Positions 44,569-54,283 are shown, counted from the first letter of the stretch. The stretch is 64,000 nt of DNA from Cedecea neteri (GCF_000758305.1 NZ_CP009458.1:4712001-4776000), one strand, 5' to 3'. Notes: generated from the sequence alone by a model not told the origin. Numbers and translations: made by a program.

Positions 44569-45645
44569 CTACTCGCGATTCACCGCGTCATCCACCACCG
44601 AAGCATCCGGCCAGGCATGAACCACGGCTTTAATCAGCGTTGCCAGCGGAATAGCAAAGAACACGCCCCAGAATCCCCACAGCCCGCCGAAAATCACCAC
44701 TGACAGAATAATCACCAGCGGATGAAGATTCACCGCCTCCGAGAACAGCACCGGCACCAGCAGGTTGCCATCCAGCGCCTGAATAATCAGGTACACGCCA
44801 AACAGCGTCCAAAACTCAGTGCCCAGGCCAAACTGGAACAACGCCACGCCAATAACCGGAATAGTGACCACAAACGCGCCGATGTAAGGGATCAGCACCG
44901 AGAAGCCAACCAGCACCGCCAGCAGCAGCGAATAATTCAACCCGAAGACAATAAAGCCGATGTAGGTCGCCACGCCCACGACGATCATCTCCAGCACTTT
45001 ACCGCGAATATAGTTGGTGATTTGCTGGTTCATCTCCAGCCAGACTTGCCCGGCCAGACCGCGGTTGCGCGGCAAAACACGGCGCACGGCATTCAGCATC
45101 TGCTCTTTGTCCTTCACCAGGAAGAACACCATCAGCGGCACCAGGATCAGGTAAATAGCCAGCGTCAACAGCCCAACCAGCGACGCCAGCGAGAACTTCA
45201 CCACCTGGTCGCCCATGCCGGAAAGCCGACTGCGAACGTTTTCGGCCATGGCGTCAATGATGCCCGCATCTACCAGCGCCGGATAACGCTTCGGCAATGT
45301 GGCAGCAAAATCGGAAAGCTTGTTAAGCATTCCTGGCATATCGCGAATCAGGTTGATGCCCTGCTGCCAGGCAACGGGCGCCACAAACAGCACCATCAGC
45401 AGCAAAATGCCGACAAACAGCACCAGCACAATGGTGGTGGCCCACGTTCGGGAACAACCGATACGCTCGAGGCGCACCGTAGGCCACTCAAGCAAATAGG
45501 CCAGAACGATGGCAACCAGCAGCGGTGCCAGCAGACCATGCAGGAAGAACAGGATGCAAAAACCCGCCACCAGAATAACCAACAGGGCAATCGCCTCCGG
45601 GTCGCTGAAACGACGGCGATACCACTGCAACAACATGTCGAGCAT
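44569..45645 (-). CDS. perM: AI-2E-family putative permease PerM
   Basis: Integral membrane protein of the AI-2E transporter/UPF0118 family, 358 residues, with about seven helices and the conserved middle LVPLMVFFLVKDKEQM and C-terminal NLHPLVIILSVVIFGGLWG. Its transported substrate is not established. The ATG at 45645 (MLDMLLQWYRRRFSDPEA) matches E. coli PerM and has GAAGGG upstream. It is divergent from bepA. Confidence 0.93.
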   Translation of the reverse strand: MLDMLLQWYRRRFSDPEAIALLVILVAGFCILFFLHGLLAPLLVAIVLAYLLEWPTVRLERIGCSRTWATTIVLVLFVGILLLMVLFVAPVAWQQGINLIRDMPGMLNKLSDFAATLPKRYPALVDAGIIDAMAENVRSRLSGMGDQVVKFSLASLVGLLTLAIYLILVPLMVFFLVKDKEQMLNAVRRVLPRNRGLAGQVWLEMNQQITNYIRGKVLEMIVVGVATYIGFIVFGLNYSLLLAVLVGFSVLIPYIGAFVVTIPVIGVALFQFGLGTEFWTLFGVYLIIQALDGNLLVPVLFSEAVNLHPLVIILSVVIFGGLWGFWGVFFAIPLATLIKAVVHAWPDASVVDDAVNRE

Positions 45646-45847
45646 ACATCCCTTCCGTGAAGTTTTTTTTGATGCCGAATTGTATCGAAATGTCACCGCA
45701 AAGACTTTGCTTTTTACGGCGGATTACAAAGGAGAATCCACCAAATAAAATCTTCGCAGCTTCAACGCCCTACAGTACACTTCTTTAAGCGAACAAACTT
45801 GTACTCATCGTGTCAAAATCTGACAACGACTCAACGGGACAGTAGTT

Positions 45848-47311
45848 ATGGTTAGGCAGTTGAAAAAGACCCTGATTGCAACACTTACGGCCTCGCTGCT
45901 GGTAGGAACCCTACTGCCAGCGCGCGCAGATGTGGCTGACCAACTCCCTGATATGGGAACCTCCGCGGGCAGCACGCTCTCTATTGCGCAAGAAATGCAG
46001 ATGGGCGATTTTTACGTCCGTCAGCTGCGTGGCAGCGCCCCGCTGATTAACGATCCGCTGCTGACGCAGTACATTAACTCGCTGGGCATGCGGCTGGTTA
46101 GCCATGCTAATTCGGTGAAGACCCCGTTCCATTTCTTCCTGATCAACAACGACGAAATCAACGCCTTCGCCTTCTTTGGCGGCAATGTGGTACTGCATTC
46201 GGCGCTGTTCCGTTATGCCGATACGGAAAGCCAGCTGGCTTCTGTTATGGCCCACGAAATCTCCCACGTCACTCAGCGCCACCTGGCGCGTGCGATGGAA
46301 GATCAAAAGAAAAATGCGCCGCTGACCTGGGTCGGTGCCTTAGGCTCAATTCTGCTGGCAATGGCCAGCCCTCAGGCCGGGATGGCCGCCCTGTCCGGGA
46401 CGCTGGCCGGGACGCAGCAAGGCATCATCAGCTTTACGCAGCAGAATGAGCAGGAAGCTGACCGGATCGGTATTCAGGTACTGCAGCGCTCGGGGTTTGA
46501 TCCTCAGGCGATGCCTGGCTTCCTCGAAAAACTGCTCGACCAGGCTCGCTACTCCTCTCGCCCGCCGGAAATTCTGCTGACTCACCCACTGCCGGAAAGC
46601 CGCCTCGCAGATGCCCGCAACCGCGCCAACCAAATGCGCCCGGTGGTGGTTCAGTCCTCGGAAAGTTTCTACATGGCGAAGGTTCGCACCCTGGGGATGT
46701 ATAACTCGGGCCGCAATCAGCTAACCCCTGACTTGCTGGACGCCTGGTCAAAAGGCAACGTGCGCGAGCAAAACGCGGCGCAATATGGCCGCGCGCTGCA
46801 GGCTTTGCAGGCGGATAAATACGACGAGGCCAGAAAAGCGCTGCAGCCACTGATTAGCGCCCAGCCGGGCAATCCATGGTATCTCGATCTGGCCACCGAT
46901 ATCGATCTCGGCCAGCACAAAGCCAACGACGCGATCAACCGGCTGAAAAACGCCCCGGACCTGAAAAATAACCCGGTGCTGCAGCTGAACCTCGCCAATG
47001 CTTACCTTGAAGGCGGGCAGACCGCCGAGGCAGCAACGCAGCTTAATCGCTACACGTTCGCCCACCCTGACGACACCAACGGCTGGGATTTACTGGCTCA
47101 GGCACAGGGGAAACTCGGCAACCGCGATCAAGAATTAGCGGCACGTGCCGAAGTCATGGCGCTCAATGGCCGTCTGGATCAGGCTATTTCAATGCTCAGC
47201 AGCGCCAGCTCGCAGGTCAAACTCGGCAGTCTGCAGCAGGCCAGGTACGACGCCCGGATCGATCAATTGCGCCAGCTGCAGCAGCGCTTTAAACCTTATA
47301 TGAAGATGTAA
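45848..47311 (+). CDS. bepA: Periplasmic metalloprotease/chaperone BepA
   Basis: Quality-control protease of outer-membrane assembly: it degrades misfolded LptD and BamA and helps LptD mature. The 487 residues start with a Sec signal (cleavage near PARA at 27). The M48 zinc site HEISH has H136, E137 and H140, with the later ligand Glu in EQEADRIG, and the C-terminal half consists of TPR repeats. yfgD starts 11 bases after the stop, so they share a transcript. Confidence 0.96.
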   Translation: MVRQLKKTLIATLTASLLVGTLLPARADVADQLPDMGTSAGSTLSIAQEMQMGDFYVRQLRGSAPLINDPLLTQYINSLGMRLVSHANSVKTPFHFFLINNDEINAFAFFGGNVVLHSALFRYADTESQLASVMAHEISHVTQRHLARAMEDQKKNAPLTWVGALGSILLAMASPQAGMAALSGTLAGTQQGIISFTQQNEQEADRIGIQVLQRSGFDPQAMPGFLEKLLDQARYSSRPPEILLTHPLPESRLADARNRANQMRPVVVQSSESFYMAKVRTLGMYNSGRNQLTPDLLDAWSKGNVREQNAAQYGRALQALQADKYDEARKALQPLISAQPGNPWYLDLATDIDLGQHKANDAINRLKNAPDLKNNPVLQLNLANAYLEGGQTAEAATQLNRYTFAHPDDTNGWDLLAQAQGKLGNRDQELAARAEVMALNGRLDQAISMLSSASSQVKLGSLQQARYDARIDQLRQLQQRFKPYMKM

Positions 47312-47322
47312 CAGGAGTCCGT

Positions 47323-47679
47323 ATGTCCACGAAGGTCGAAATTTATCACAACCCACGCTGCTCCAAGAGCCGTGAAACGCTGAACCTGTTGAAGGAAAAA
47401 GGCGTTGAGCCAGAAGTAGTGCTTTACCTGGAAACGCCGCCGGACGCAGCCACGGTCAAATCGCTGCTGAAAAAACTGGGCTTTACCAGCGCACGGGAAC
47501 TGATGCGCCGCAAAGAAGACCTGTACAAAGAACTGAAGCTGGACGACGCCAGTCTCAGCGAAGAAGCGCTCATTCAGGCGATGATTGAGCACCCGAAACT
47601 TATCGAGCGCCCTATAGTTCTCGCCAACGGCAAAGCCCGTATTGGTCGCCCGCCGGGACAGGTGCTCGAGATCCTCTGA
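47323..47679 (+). CDS. yfgD: ArsC-family reductase YfgD
   Basis: Glutaredoxin-dependent arsenate reductase-like protein of 118 residues. The active-site Cys is C13 in HNPRCSKSRETL, followed by the conserved Arg residues in RELMRRKE and ERPIVLANGKARIGRPP, as in ArsC. True arsenate reductase activity is not shown for this group, and no ars genes are nearby. In E. coli hda follows; here conserved order ends and opgB follows convergently. Confidence 0.9.
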   Translation: MSTKVEIYHNPRCSKSRETLNLLKEKGVEPEVVLYLETPPDAATVKSLLKKLGFTSARELMRRKEDLYKELKLDDASLSEEALIQAMIEHPKLIERPIVLANGKARIGRPPGQVLEIL

Positions 47680-47688
47680 CCTGCCCCG

Positions 47689-47711
47689 CCCGTTCCCTCT
47701 CCGGGAACGGG
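47689..47711. terminator. Hairpin between convergent yfgD and opgB
   Basis: Perfect 9-base stem CCCGTTCCC/GGGAACGGG with a TCTCC loop, touching the opgB stop codon. No T run, so termination strength is uncertain. Confidence 0.5.
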
Positions 47712-50000
47712 TTAGCCGCTCACCGGCACAATTTTCAGCTCCGCCAGCCCCACGCCAATCTTACGCGGCTCATGCCCAAGAATATTACCTTCGTTGGACA
47801 ACTGCGGCTTAGGCGGCTCAATAGTCAGCACTTTGCTGCCAGCCGGGTTATCAAAACGTAGCGTGACGGTAGAAAGCTGGTCGCCAAAAGTAATAGTTTG
47901 CTCTTCATCACCGACTTTTACCGAAACCGGCTCGCCGACGTTTGGCCCAAAGGCTTTGGCCACCAGCACCAGATCAAACGTGGTCGGCAGCGGATCCTGA
48001 TACTCAATGGTCACCACAGGCGCCATGTTGGCGTTTGACCAGCGGCCCCAGGCTTCCGGGCGCGAAATGCCGCTGAACTGCTTCACGCTCTGCGGCGCCC
48101 CGGCCACGTTAAAGATAAAGCTGTCCGCCTGGTAGCGAATGCTGTTCTCATCCGCCTTCAGCAGAGCCACATTATTTTTGAAACGCTCGTTACTCAGCGT
48201 TTGCTCGTCAAACTGCACGTTATATTCATCCAGCGGTTTGTCCACCAGCCGCACCGTTGGCTCCCCGCCAAGCTGGCCCTGGGCTACGCACAAACCAGTA
48301 GAAAGCGCGAGCTGTGGCTCCCACAGACGCGCCATTTTGTAGCAGCGGTCGGCCCAGATAAACCGGTCGTCGCTTTTAAAATCCGCCAGCTGGTAGCGCA
48401 GCGGCGCGGAGTACTCGCTTTCCGGCAACGGTTCAATTTTGCCTTTGCCAATTTTGAGCAATAGCGGCAGCTTGAAGTGCGCACCTGAATAGCTGAACGT
48501 GTTCTTCTTCTGATCGATGCTGTAGCGGCTGATGGTTTTCGGGAAGTTCCACAGATCGATCACGTCCGGCTTCCACTCGGTAACCTTCTCTTTCAGGTTG
48601 GTAAAGACCATCGACAGCGACTCGCCCGACAGGCTGCTGCGCCCCAGACCGATGTAATTCCCTCCGCCGAGGATATCCAGCACCGTCGCACCGTTATCCA
48701 TCGTGTTACGCTTCACGGCCTTTATTTCCGCCTGCGGTTTATCGCCGCGGATCACAAAGAACAGGTTCTGCCTGTCCTGCTTGGTCAGGTATTTATATGC
48801 CGTGTTATTCATCGCCAGATGGTCGGAAGAGACCACGATCACCGTGTTACGGAAATACGGCGAGGCTTTGATTTTGTCTATTAGCGCCGCGATATGCTCC
48901 TGGCTGCAGGAAACGGCACTGAAAGATCGGTTTTCTTTGCCTTCGTAGCTGTAGCTGCGGCGGTTACAGGTTCGCGAGATAAAGCCATCGGGATGATGGG
49001 TGTCCACCGTCAGTGTAAACAGCGAGAAGCGCTTCCCGGCCTTAGAAAGCTCGATAAACTTGTCATAAGCTTCGTCCAGCACCGTATCGTCGTAAAAACC
49101 CCAGTTATTCCGGTAATTCGGGTCGGCCACCATTCCCTTCAGCTCCTGCGCGCCGTACATATGCTCGAAGCCGTGGGACTGCAAGAAGATATCTTTGCCG
49201 GCAAAGCGCAGGTCCGCGCCCTGGATAAAGTAGTTTTGATAGCCGGATGCCTTAAGAATATCGCCGAGGCAGATGTTCTTCGGGAAGAAGCTCGACATCG
49301 ACGCCGAGGAGTTCCCCTCGAAAGGCGCAAACAGCGGGATCCCGCACTGCGAGGCCACAATGCCGGCAATGGTGTAGTCCATCCCCGCCATCTGCCCGGT
49401 ATGGCTGAAATCTATTGCCTGGCTTTTCAGGGCGTTCAGCTCGGGCGCTAAGTCGGGAAACGCTTGCTCATCAAAATAGGTGCGTTCCAGGCTTTCGCCA
49501 TAGATATAAACCAGGTTGAGCTTCGGCTGCTTAATGGTGCCTTCCGGCACTTTGTACCAGTCGGCAAAGTCAGACGTGCCGGTGCGGGTCTGGGATTTAA
49601 TCAGCGACACCACCTGCTGGTAGGCAGGCGTTGTTTTGATTGAAAACAGGGCCAGGAACAGCGCCAGAGCACTGTAGCCCAAATGATGCGGATGGTTCTT
49701 TCGGCGTAAAATCCAGGTCAGGCCGCCAAAAATGGCAATCAACCCGACGGCGAGGCCCAGCCCTGGCAGAATGTATTTGCCGACGCCCGCGCCGGTCATG
49801 CTGCTGGTGAGCGTATAGAGCACCGCATCGTTAATGCCTTCGCCGGTAAAATAATTACTGGCCAGCAACGTAACGTTGAGCACGATAAACAGGCCGAGCA
49901 TCAGCAGGATGATCGACAGCCACCAGATATTTCGACCGGCCTTTACCGCGTACACGGCAATCGCCGCCAAAAACAGCACCAAAGAAAGCAATTCGGACAA
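47712..50000 (-). CDS. opgB: Phosphoglycerol transferase I OpgB (MdoB)
   Basis: Inner-membrane enzyme that moves sn-1-phosphoglycerol from phosphatidylglycerol onto periplasmic glucans. The 762 residues have four N-terminal membrane helices and a large periplasmic sulfatase-fold domain: the nucleophile Thr region YIYGESLERTYFD, the metal-binding VDTHHPDGF and VVVSSDHLAMNN, and CNRRSYS. The start is a TTG. I prefer 50000, because GAGG lies eight bases before it and the encoded SELLSL matches E. coli MSELLSF; a TTG two codons earlier (50006) is the alternative. In E. coli opgB is far from both its neighbours here. Confidence 0.93.
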   Translation of the reverse strand: MSELLSLVLFLAAIAVYAVKAGRNIWWLSIILLMLGLFIVLNVTLLASNYFTGEGINDAVLYTLTSSMTGAGVGKYILPGLGLAVGLIAIFGGLTWILRRKNHPHHLGYSALALFLALFSIKTTPAYQQVVSLIKSQTRTGTSDFADWYKVPEGTIKQPKLNLVYIYGESLERTYFDEQAFPDLAPELNALKSQAIDFSHTGQMAGMDYTIAGIVASQCGIPLFAPFEGNSSASMSSFFPKNICLGDILKASGYQNYFIQGADLRFAGKDIFLQSHGFEHMYGAQELKGMVADPNYRNNWGFYDDTVLDEAYDKFIELSKAGKRFSLFTLTVDTHHPDGFISRTCNRRSYSYEGKENRSFSAVSCSQEHIAALIDKIKASPYFRNTVIVVSSDHLAMNNTAYKYLTKQDRQNLFFVIRGDKPQAEIKAVKRNTMDNGATVLDILGGGNYIGLGRSSLSGESLSMVFTNLKEKVTEWKPDVIDLWNFPKTISRYSIDQKKNTFSYSGAHFKLPLLLKIGKGKIEPLPESEYSAPLRYQLADFKSDDRFIWADRCYKMARLWEPQLALSTGLCVAQGQLGGEPTVRLVDKPLDEYNVQFDEQTLSNERFKNNVALLKADENSIRYQADSFIFNVAGAPQSVKQFSGISRPEAWGRWSNANMAPVVTIEYQDPLPTTFDLVLVAKAFGPNVGEPVSVKVGDEEQTITFGDQLSTVTLRFDNPAGSKVLTIEPPKPQLSNEGNILGHEPRKIGVGLAELKIVPVSG

Positions 50001-50433
50001 CGCCAATACCTCAACCCTCGCGCAGCATGGCGCGATTATTCATGCGGAAAAATAACAGCCGGTAATTTAACCTTACCGTCATATAGCTGCAATTCTCCTG
50101 ACATTACTTTGCGCACCACCTCGACTTTTCAGAATATCCCACGAACTTTAGGACTGATGGCCTTTAATAGTTTTCAACGATTACAACCATCGCTACTACA
50201 ACGAATCGGGGAATTGACCTTTTTAACGCTAAAGTGCTGTAATTTCGCCGCTGTTATAATTTTTTAAAGTGGAATTGTAACGCGCAACACCGGCCACCCC
50301 CGCAACGGGTGGCCTTTTTTATGCCCGCAGCAAAGCTGTTAGGAAATACCTCTTGATTCAATAAAGCCTACCCATTAGTGACGCAGCTCAAAATTCGGTA
50401 CCTTTCTCCCATCGCAAAACGGAGGAAGTTTAG
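50001..50433. other. Divergent intergenic region opgB / ahpC
   Basis: About 430 bases without a protein gene. A near-perfect -10 (TATAAT, 50255-50260) lies only about 32 bases before an intrinsic terminator at 50292-50320, so a very short transcript of roughly 50 bases could be made here. The ahpC promoter must lie in 50320-50420. OxyR would be the expected activator, but its loose motif cannot be assigned with confidence. GGAGGAAG precedes the ahpC ATG. Confidence 0.45.
50292..50320 (+). terminator. Orphan intrinsic terminator upstream of ahpC
   Basis: GGCCACCC/GGGTGGCC, an 8-base perfect stem with a CCGCAAC loop and TTTTTT after it on the plus strand. No rightward gene lies upstream of it, since opgB runs the other way. 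It either ends a small RNA or controls a long ahpC leader. Confidence 0.75.
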
Positions 50434-50997
50434 ATGTCTTTAATTAATACCAAAATCAAACCATTCAAAAACCAGGCTTTTAAAAACGGCGAATTCGTTG
50501 AAGTTACGGAAAAAGATACCGAAGGCCGCTGGAGCGTTTTCTTCTTCTACCCGGCTGACTTTACTTTCGTTTGCCCGACCGAACTGGGCGACGTGGCTGA
50601 CCATTACGAAGAACTGCAGAAACTGGGCGTAGACGTGTATTCCGTTTCTACCGACACCCATTTCACCCACAAAGCGTGGCACGGCAGCTCTGAAACCATC
50701 GCTAAAATCAAATACGCGATGATCGGCGACCCGACTGGCGCGCTGACCCGTAACTTCGAAAACATGCGTGAAGATGAAGGTCTGGCAGACCGCGCGACCT
50801 TCGTAGTTGACCCACAGGGCATCATCCAGGCTATCGAAGTGACTGCCGAAGGCATTGGCCGCGACGCGTCTGACCTGCTGCGTAAAGTGAAAGCGGCTCA
50901 GTACGTAGCTTCTCACCCAGGCGAAGTTTGCCCGGCTAAATGGAAAGAAGGCGAAGCGACTCTGGCTCCATCTCTGGACCTGGTCGGCAAAATCTAA
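50434..50997 (+). CDS. ahpC: Alkyl hydroperoxide reductase subunit AhpC
   Basis: Typical 2-Cys peroxiredoxin and main scavenger of endogenous hydrogen peroxide. The 187 residues carry peroxidatic C47 in FTFVCPTELGD and resolving C166 in GEVCPAKW. Codon use is that of a highly expressed gene. It is followed by a strong terminator hairpin and then ahpF, its dedicated reductase. Confidence 0.98.
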   Translation: MSLINTKIKPFKNQAFKNGEFVEVTEKDTEGRWSVFFFYPADFTFVCPTELGDVADHYEELQKLGVDVYSVSTDTHFTHKAWHGSSETIAKIKYAMIGDPTGALTRNFENMREDEGLADRATFVVDPQGIIQAIEVTAEGIGRDASDLLRKVKAAQYVASHPGEVCPAKWKEGEATLAPSLDLVGKI

Positions 50998-51026
50998 GTT
51001 TTACCCGCGTTACCCTCTTTTATTTT

Positions 51027-51052
51027 ACGGCTGCTACGGCAGCCGTTTTTTC
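51027..51052 (+). terminator. Attenuating terminator between ahpC and ahpF
   Basis: Perfect 8-base stem ACGGCTGC/GCAGCCGT with a TACG tetraloop, followed by TTTTTCT. Partial read-through would give far more AhpC than AhpF, the ratio these two proteins need. Confidence 0.85.
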
Positions 51053-51073
51053 TCGCCACCAGGGAGACTGACC

Positions 51074-52642
51074 ATGCTCGACACAACAATGAAAACCCAG
51101 CTCAAAGCCTATCTTGAGAGACTAACGAAACCTGTTGAGTTGATTGCCACGCTGGACGACGGCGCGAAATCATCCGAAGTAAAAGAACTGCTGGCAGACA
51201 TCGCTGAGTTATCCGACAAAGTTTCTTTCAGCATTAATAACGACCTGCCGGTGCGCAAACCGTCGTTTTTAATCACTAACCCAGGCTCAAGCCAGGGCCC
51301 GCGCTTTGCCGGCTCCCCGCTGGGTCACGAATTCACTTCCCTGGTGCTGGCCTTGCTCCAGGTCGGCGGTCACCCGTCCAAAGAATCTCAGGATCTGCTG
51401 GCGCAAATCCGTGAGATCGACGGCGACTTCCACTTTGAAACCTATTACTCCCTCTCCTGCCACAACTGCCCGGACGTTGTGCAGGCGCTGAACCTGATGA
51501 GCGTGCTGAACCCGCGCATCACCCATACCGCTATCGACGGCGGCGTTTACCAGAATGAAATTCAGGCACGCAACGTGATGGGCGTGCCTGCCGTGTTCCT
51601 GAACGGCAAAGAGTTTGGTCAGGGCCGCATGACGCTGGCTGAAATCGTGGGCAAAATTGATACCGGCGCAGAAAAACGCGCGGCGGAAGCGCTGAACCAG
51701 CGTGAGGCTTATGACGTGCTGATCGTCGGCAGCGGCCCTGCGGGCGCGGCGGCGGCGGTCTATGCGGCGCGTAAAGGCATCCGTACCGGCCTGATGGGCG
51801 AACGCTTCGGCGGCCAGGTGCTGGATACCGTGGATATCGAAAACTACATTTCCGTGCCGAAAACCGAAGGCCAGAAGCTGGCGGGCGCGCTGAAAGCCCA
51901 CGTGGACGACTATGACGTGGACGTGATCGACACCCAAAGCGCCAGCAAACTGATCCCTGCGAAAACCGAAGGCGGCCTGCACCAAATTCAAACTGCGTCC
52001 GGCGCAACCTTGAAAGCGCGCAGCATTATCGTGGCGACCGGCGCGAAATGGCGCAACATGAACGTGCCGGGTGAAGATCAGTACCGCACCAAAGGCGTGA
52101 CCTACTGCCCACACTGCGACGGCCCGTTGTTCAAAGGCAAGCGCGTGGCGGTGATCGGCGGCGGGAACTCCGGCGTGGAAGCGGCCATTGACCTGGCGGG
52201 CATCGTCGAGCACGTCACCCTGCTGGAATTTGCCCCGGAAATGAAGGCCGACCAGGTTCTGCAGAACAAAGTGCGCAGCCTGAAAAACGTCGACATCGTG
52301 CTGAACGCTCAGACGCTGGAAGTAAAAGGCGACGGCAGCAAAGTGACCGGCCTGCAGTATAAAGACCGCGTGACCGAAAGCGTGCATGACGTTGCCCTGG
52401 CCGGCATCTTCGTGCAAATCGGCCTGCTGCCGAACACCACCTGGCTGGAAGGCAGCGTGGAACGCAACCGCATGGGTGAAATCATCATCGACGCGAAATG
52501 CGAAACCACCGTGAAGGGCGTGTTCGCCGCAGGCGACTGCACCACCGTGCCTTATAAACAGATCATCATCGCCACCGGCGAAGGCGCAAAAGCGTCCCTG
52601 AGCGCGTTTGATTACCTGATTCGCACCTCAGCACCTGAATAA
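51074..52642 (+). CDS. ahpF: Alkyl hydroperoxide reductase subunit F (AhpF)
   Basis: NADH- and FAD-dependent disulfide reductase that regenerates AhpC. The 522 residues contain an N-terminal double thioredoxin fold with C129/C132 (CHNC), then a thioredoxin reductase-like part: FAD loop VLIVGSGPAGAAAAVYAARKG, redox pair CPHC, NADH loop VAVIGGGNSGVEAAIDLA and the C-terminal FAD contact GVFAAGDCTTVPYKQ. It forms an operon with ahpC. The start (MLDTTMKTQLK) follows GGGAG. Confidence 0.97.
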   Translation: MLDTTMKTQLKAYLERLTKPVELIATLDDGAKSSEVKELLADIAELSDKVSFSINNDLPVRKPSFLITNPGSSQGPRFAGSPLGHEFTSLVLALLQVGGHPSKESQDLLAQIREIDGDFHFETYYSLSCHNCPDVVQALNLMSVLNPRITHTAIDGGVYQNEIQARNVMGVPAVFLNGKEFGQGRMTLAEIVGKIDTGAEKRAAEALNQREAYDVLIVGSGPAGAAAAVYAARKGIRTGLMGERFGGQVLDTVDIENYISVPKTEGQKLAGALKAHVDDYDVDVIDTQSASKLIPAKTEGGLHQIQTASGATLKARSIIVATGAKWRNMNVPGEDQYRTKGVTYCPHCDGPLFKGKRVAVIGGGNSGVEAAIDLAGIVEHVTLLEFAPEMKADQVLQNKVRSLKNVDIVLNAQTLEVKGDGSKVTGLQYKDRVTESVHDVALAGIFVQIGLLPNTTWLEGSVERNRMGEIIIDAKCETTVKGVFAAGDCTTVPYKQIIIATGEGAKASLSAFDYLIRTSAPE

Positions 52643-52680
52643 AGCACCTGCAATAAGGCCGCGCCACAGCGGCCAGCCAT

Positions 52681-52710
52681 AAAAAAAGCGGCTCATTGAG
52701 CCGCTTTTTC
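52681..52710. terminator. Bidirectional terminator between ahpF and cysS
   Basis: AAAAAAAGCGGCTCA and TGAGCCGCTTTTTC form a long stem with a small loop, flanked by A and T runs, between convergent genes. Confidence 0.88.
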
Positions 52711-52722
52711 ACGTTCTGAATC

Positions 52723-54108
52723 TTACTTACGACGCCAGGTTGTGCCGCCCGCGCCGTCTTCCAGCACAATGCCCATCTCATTCAGACGGTCACGCGCCTG
52801 GTCCGCCAGCGCCCAGTCTTTCGACTGACGTGCATCGTTACGCTGCTTGATCAGCGCTTCGATTTCCGCCACTTCGCCGTCGTCCGCCTGCGCACCGCCC
52901 TGCAGGAACTGCTCCGGATCCTGCTCCAGCAGACCCAGAATTGCAGAGAGCTTACGCAGCGCCGCCGCCAGTCCGTTTGCTGCCGCCAGATCTTCCGCTT
53001 TCAGGCGGTTCACTTCGCGAGCCATATCGAACAGCACGGAGTAGGCTTCCGGGGTGTTGAAGTCGTCGTCCATCGCTTCACGGAAGCGGGCTTCGAACGC
53101 TTCGCCCCCGGCCGGCGCGACATTGCTGTCGGTACCGCGCAGCGAGGTGTACAGGCGCTCCAGCGCAGAGCGAGCCTGTTTCAGGTTCTCTTCGCTGTAG
53201 TTGAGCTGGCTGCGGTAGTGGCCGGACATCAGGAAGTAACGCACGGTTTCCGCGTCGTAATACTTCAGCACGTCACGCACGGTAAAGAAGTTGCCCAGGG
53301 ATTTGGACATCTTCTCGCGGTCAACCATCACCATCCCGGAGTGCATCCACGTGTTGACGTACTCGCCGTCGTGGGCACAGGTAGACTGCGCGATTTCGTT
53401 CTCGTGGTGCGGGAACATCAGATCAGAGCCGCCGCCGTGAATGTCAAAGTGGTTGCCCAGCTCTTTGCAGTTCATCGCGGAACATTCGATATGCCAGCCC
53501 GGACGGCCTTCACCCCACGGAGACGCCCATGCAGGCTCGCCTGGTTTGGACATTTTCCACAGCACGAAGTCCATTGGGTTGCGCTTAACGTCAACCACGT
53601 CCACGCGCGCACCCGCCTGGAGCTGATCCAGATCCTGGCGAGACAGCAGGCCATAATTCGGGTCGGTCAGCACCGAGAACATCACATCGCCGTTTTCCGC
53701 CACATAGGCGTGATCGCGGGCCAGCAGCTGTTCAACAATTTCGATGATTTCCGGAATGTGTTTGGTCGCACGCGGCTCGCTGTTCGGACGTGAAATGTTC
53801 AGCGCGTCGAAATCTTTGTGCATTTCGACGACCATGCGGTCGACCAGCGCTACAAAGTCTTCGCCATTTTCATGGGCGCGCTTAATGATTTTATCGTCGA
53901 TGTCGGTGATGTTACGCACGTAGTTCAGCTCATAGCCGAGGGAACGCAGGTAGCGCGCCACCACGTCAAACGCAACAAAAGTACGGCCATGGCCGATGTG
54001 ACAGAGATCGTAAACGGTGATACCACACACGTACATGCCTACCTTTCCGGCATGAATAGGTTTGAATTCCTCTTTTTGGCGAGTCAGTGTATTAAATATT
54101 TTTAACAT
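52723..54108 (-). CDS. cysS: Cysteinyl-tRNA synthetase CysS
   Basis: Class I synthetase charging tRNA-Cys. The 461 residues equal the E. coli length. The HIGH motif is HIGHGRTF and KMSKS is present (DREKMSKSLGNFF). The zinc site that selects cysteine includes C28 (VCGITVYD) and HIECSAMNC. The C-terminal part holds the anticodon-binding helices (RNDARQSKDWALADQARDRL). It is divergent from ppiB. Confidence 0.97.
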   Translation of the reverse strand: MLKIFNTLTRQKEEFKPIHAGKVGMYVCGITVYDLCHIGHGRTFVAFDVVARYLRSLGYELNYVRNITDIDDKIIKRAHENGEDFVALVDRMVVEMHKDFDALNISRPNSEPRATKHIPEIIEIVEQLLARDHAYVAENGDVMFSVLTDPNYGLLSRQDLDQLQAGARVDVVDVKRNPMDFVLWKMSKPGEPAWASPWGEGRPGWHIECSAMNCKELGNHFDIHGGGSDLMFPHHENEIAQSTCAHDGEYVNTWMHSGMVMVDREKMSKSLGNFFTVRDVLKYYDAETVRYFLMSGHYRSQLNYSEENLKQARSALERLYTSLRGTDSNVAPAGGEAFEARFREAMDDDFNTPEAYSVLFDMAREVNRLKAEDLAAANGLAAALRKLSAILGLLEQDPEQFLQGGAQADDGEVAEIEALIKQRNDARQSKDWALADQARDRLNEMGIVLEDGAGGTTWRRK

Positions 54109-54283
54109 CAGGGGATTCCATGTAAGCGTGTGGAAGAATACTCCCGGTTATCTTACCCGATTATTTTCCCCGACGGCAGTCTGCTTTGCATTACTGACTA
54201 TGATGTAGCGTTATGCTATAACAGCGTGCTGGTACGACGGCACCGTTTGCCGCCGTACTCTCTGACACTCATAGGATGCAAGC

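Noticed and set aside
50320..50420. OxyR site before ahpC
   Set aside because: Regulation by OxyR is expected, but I could not find a convincing ATAG-N7-CTAT series.
51287..52417. 376-codon minus-strand frame opposite ahpF
   Set aside because: Shadow of ahpF caused by codon bias; composition is His/Phe-rich without a family.
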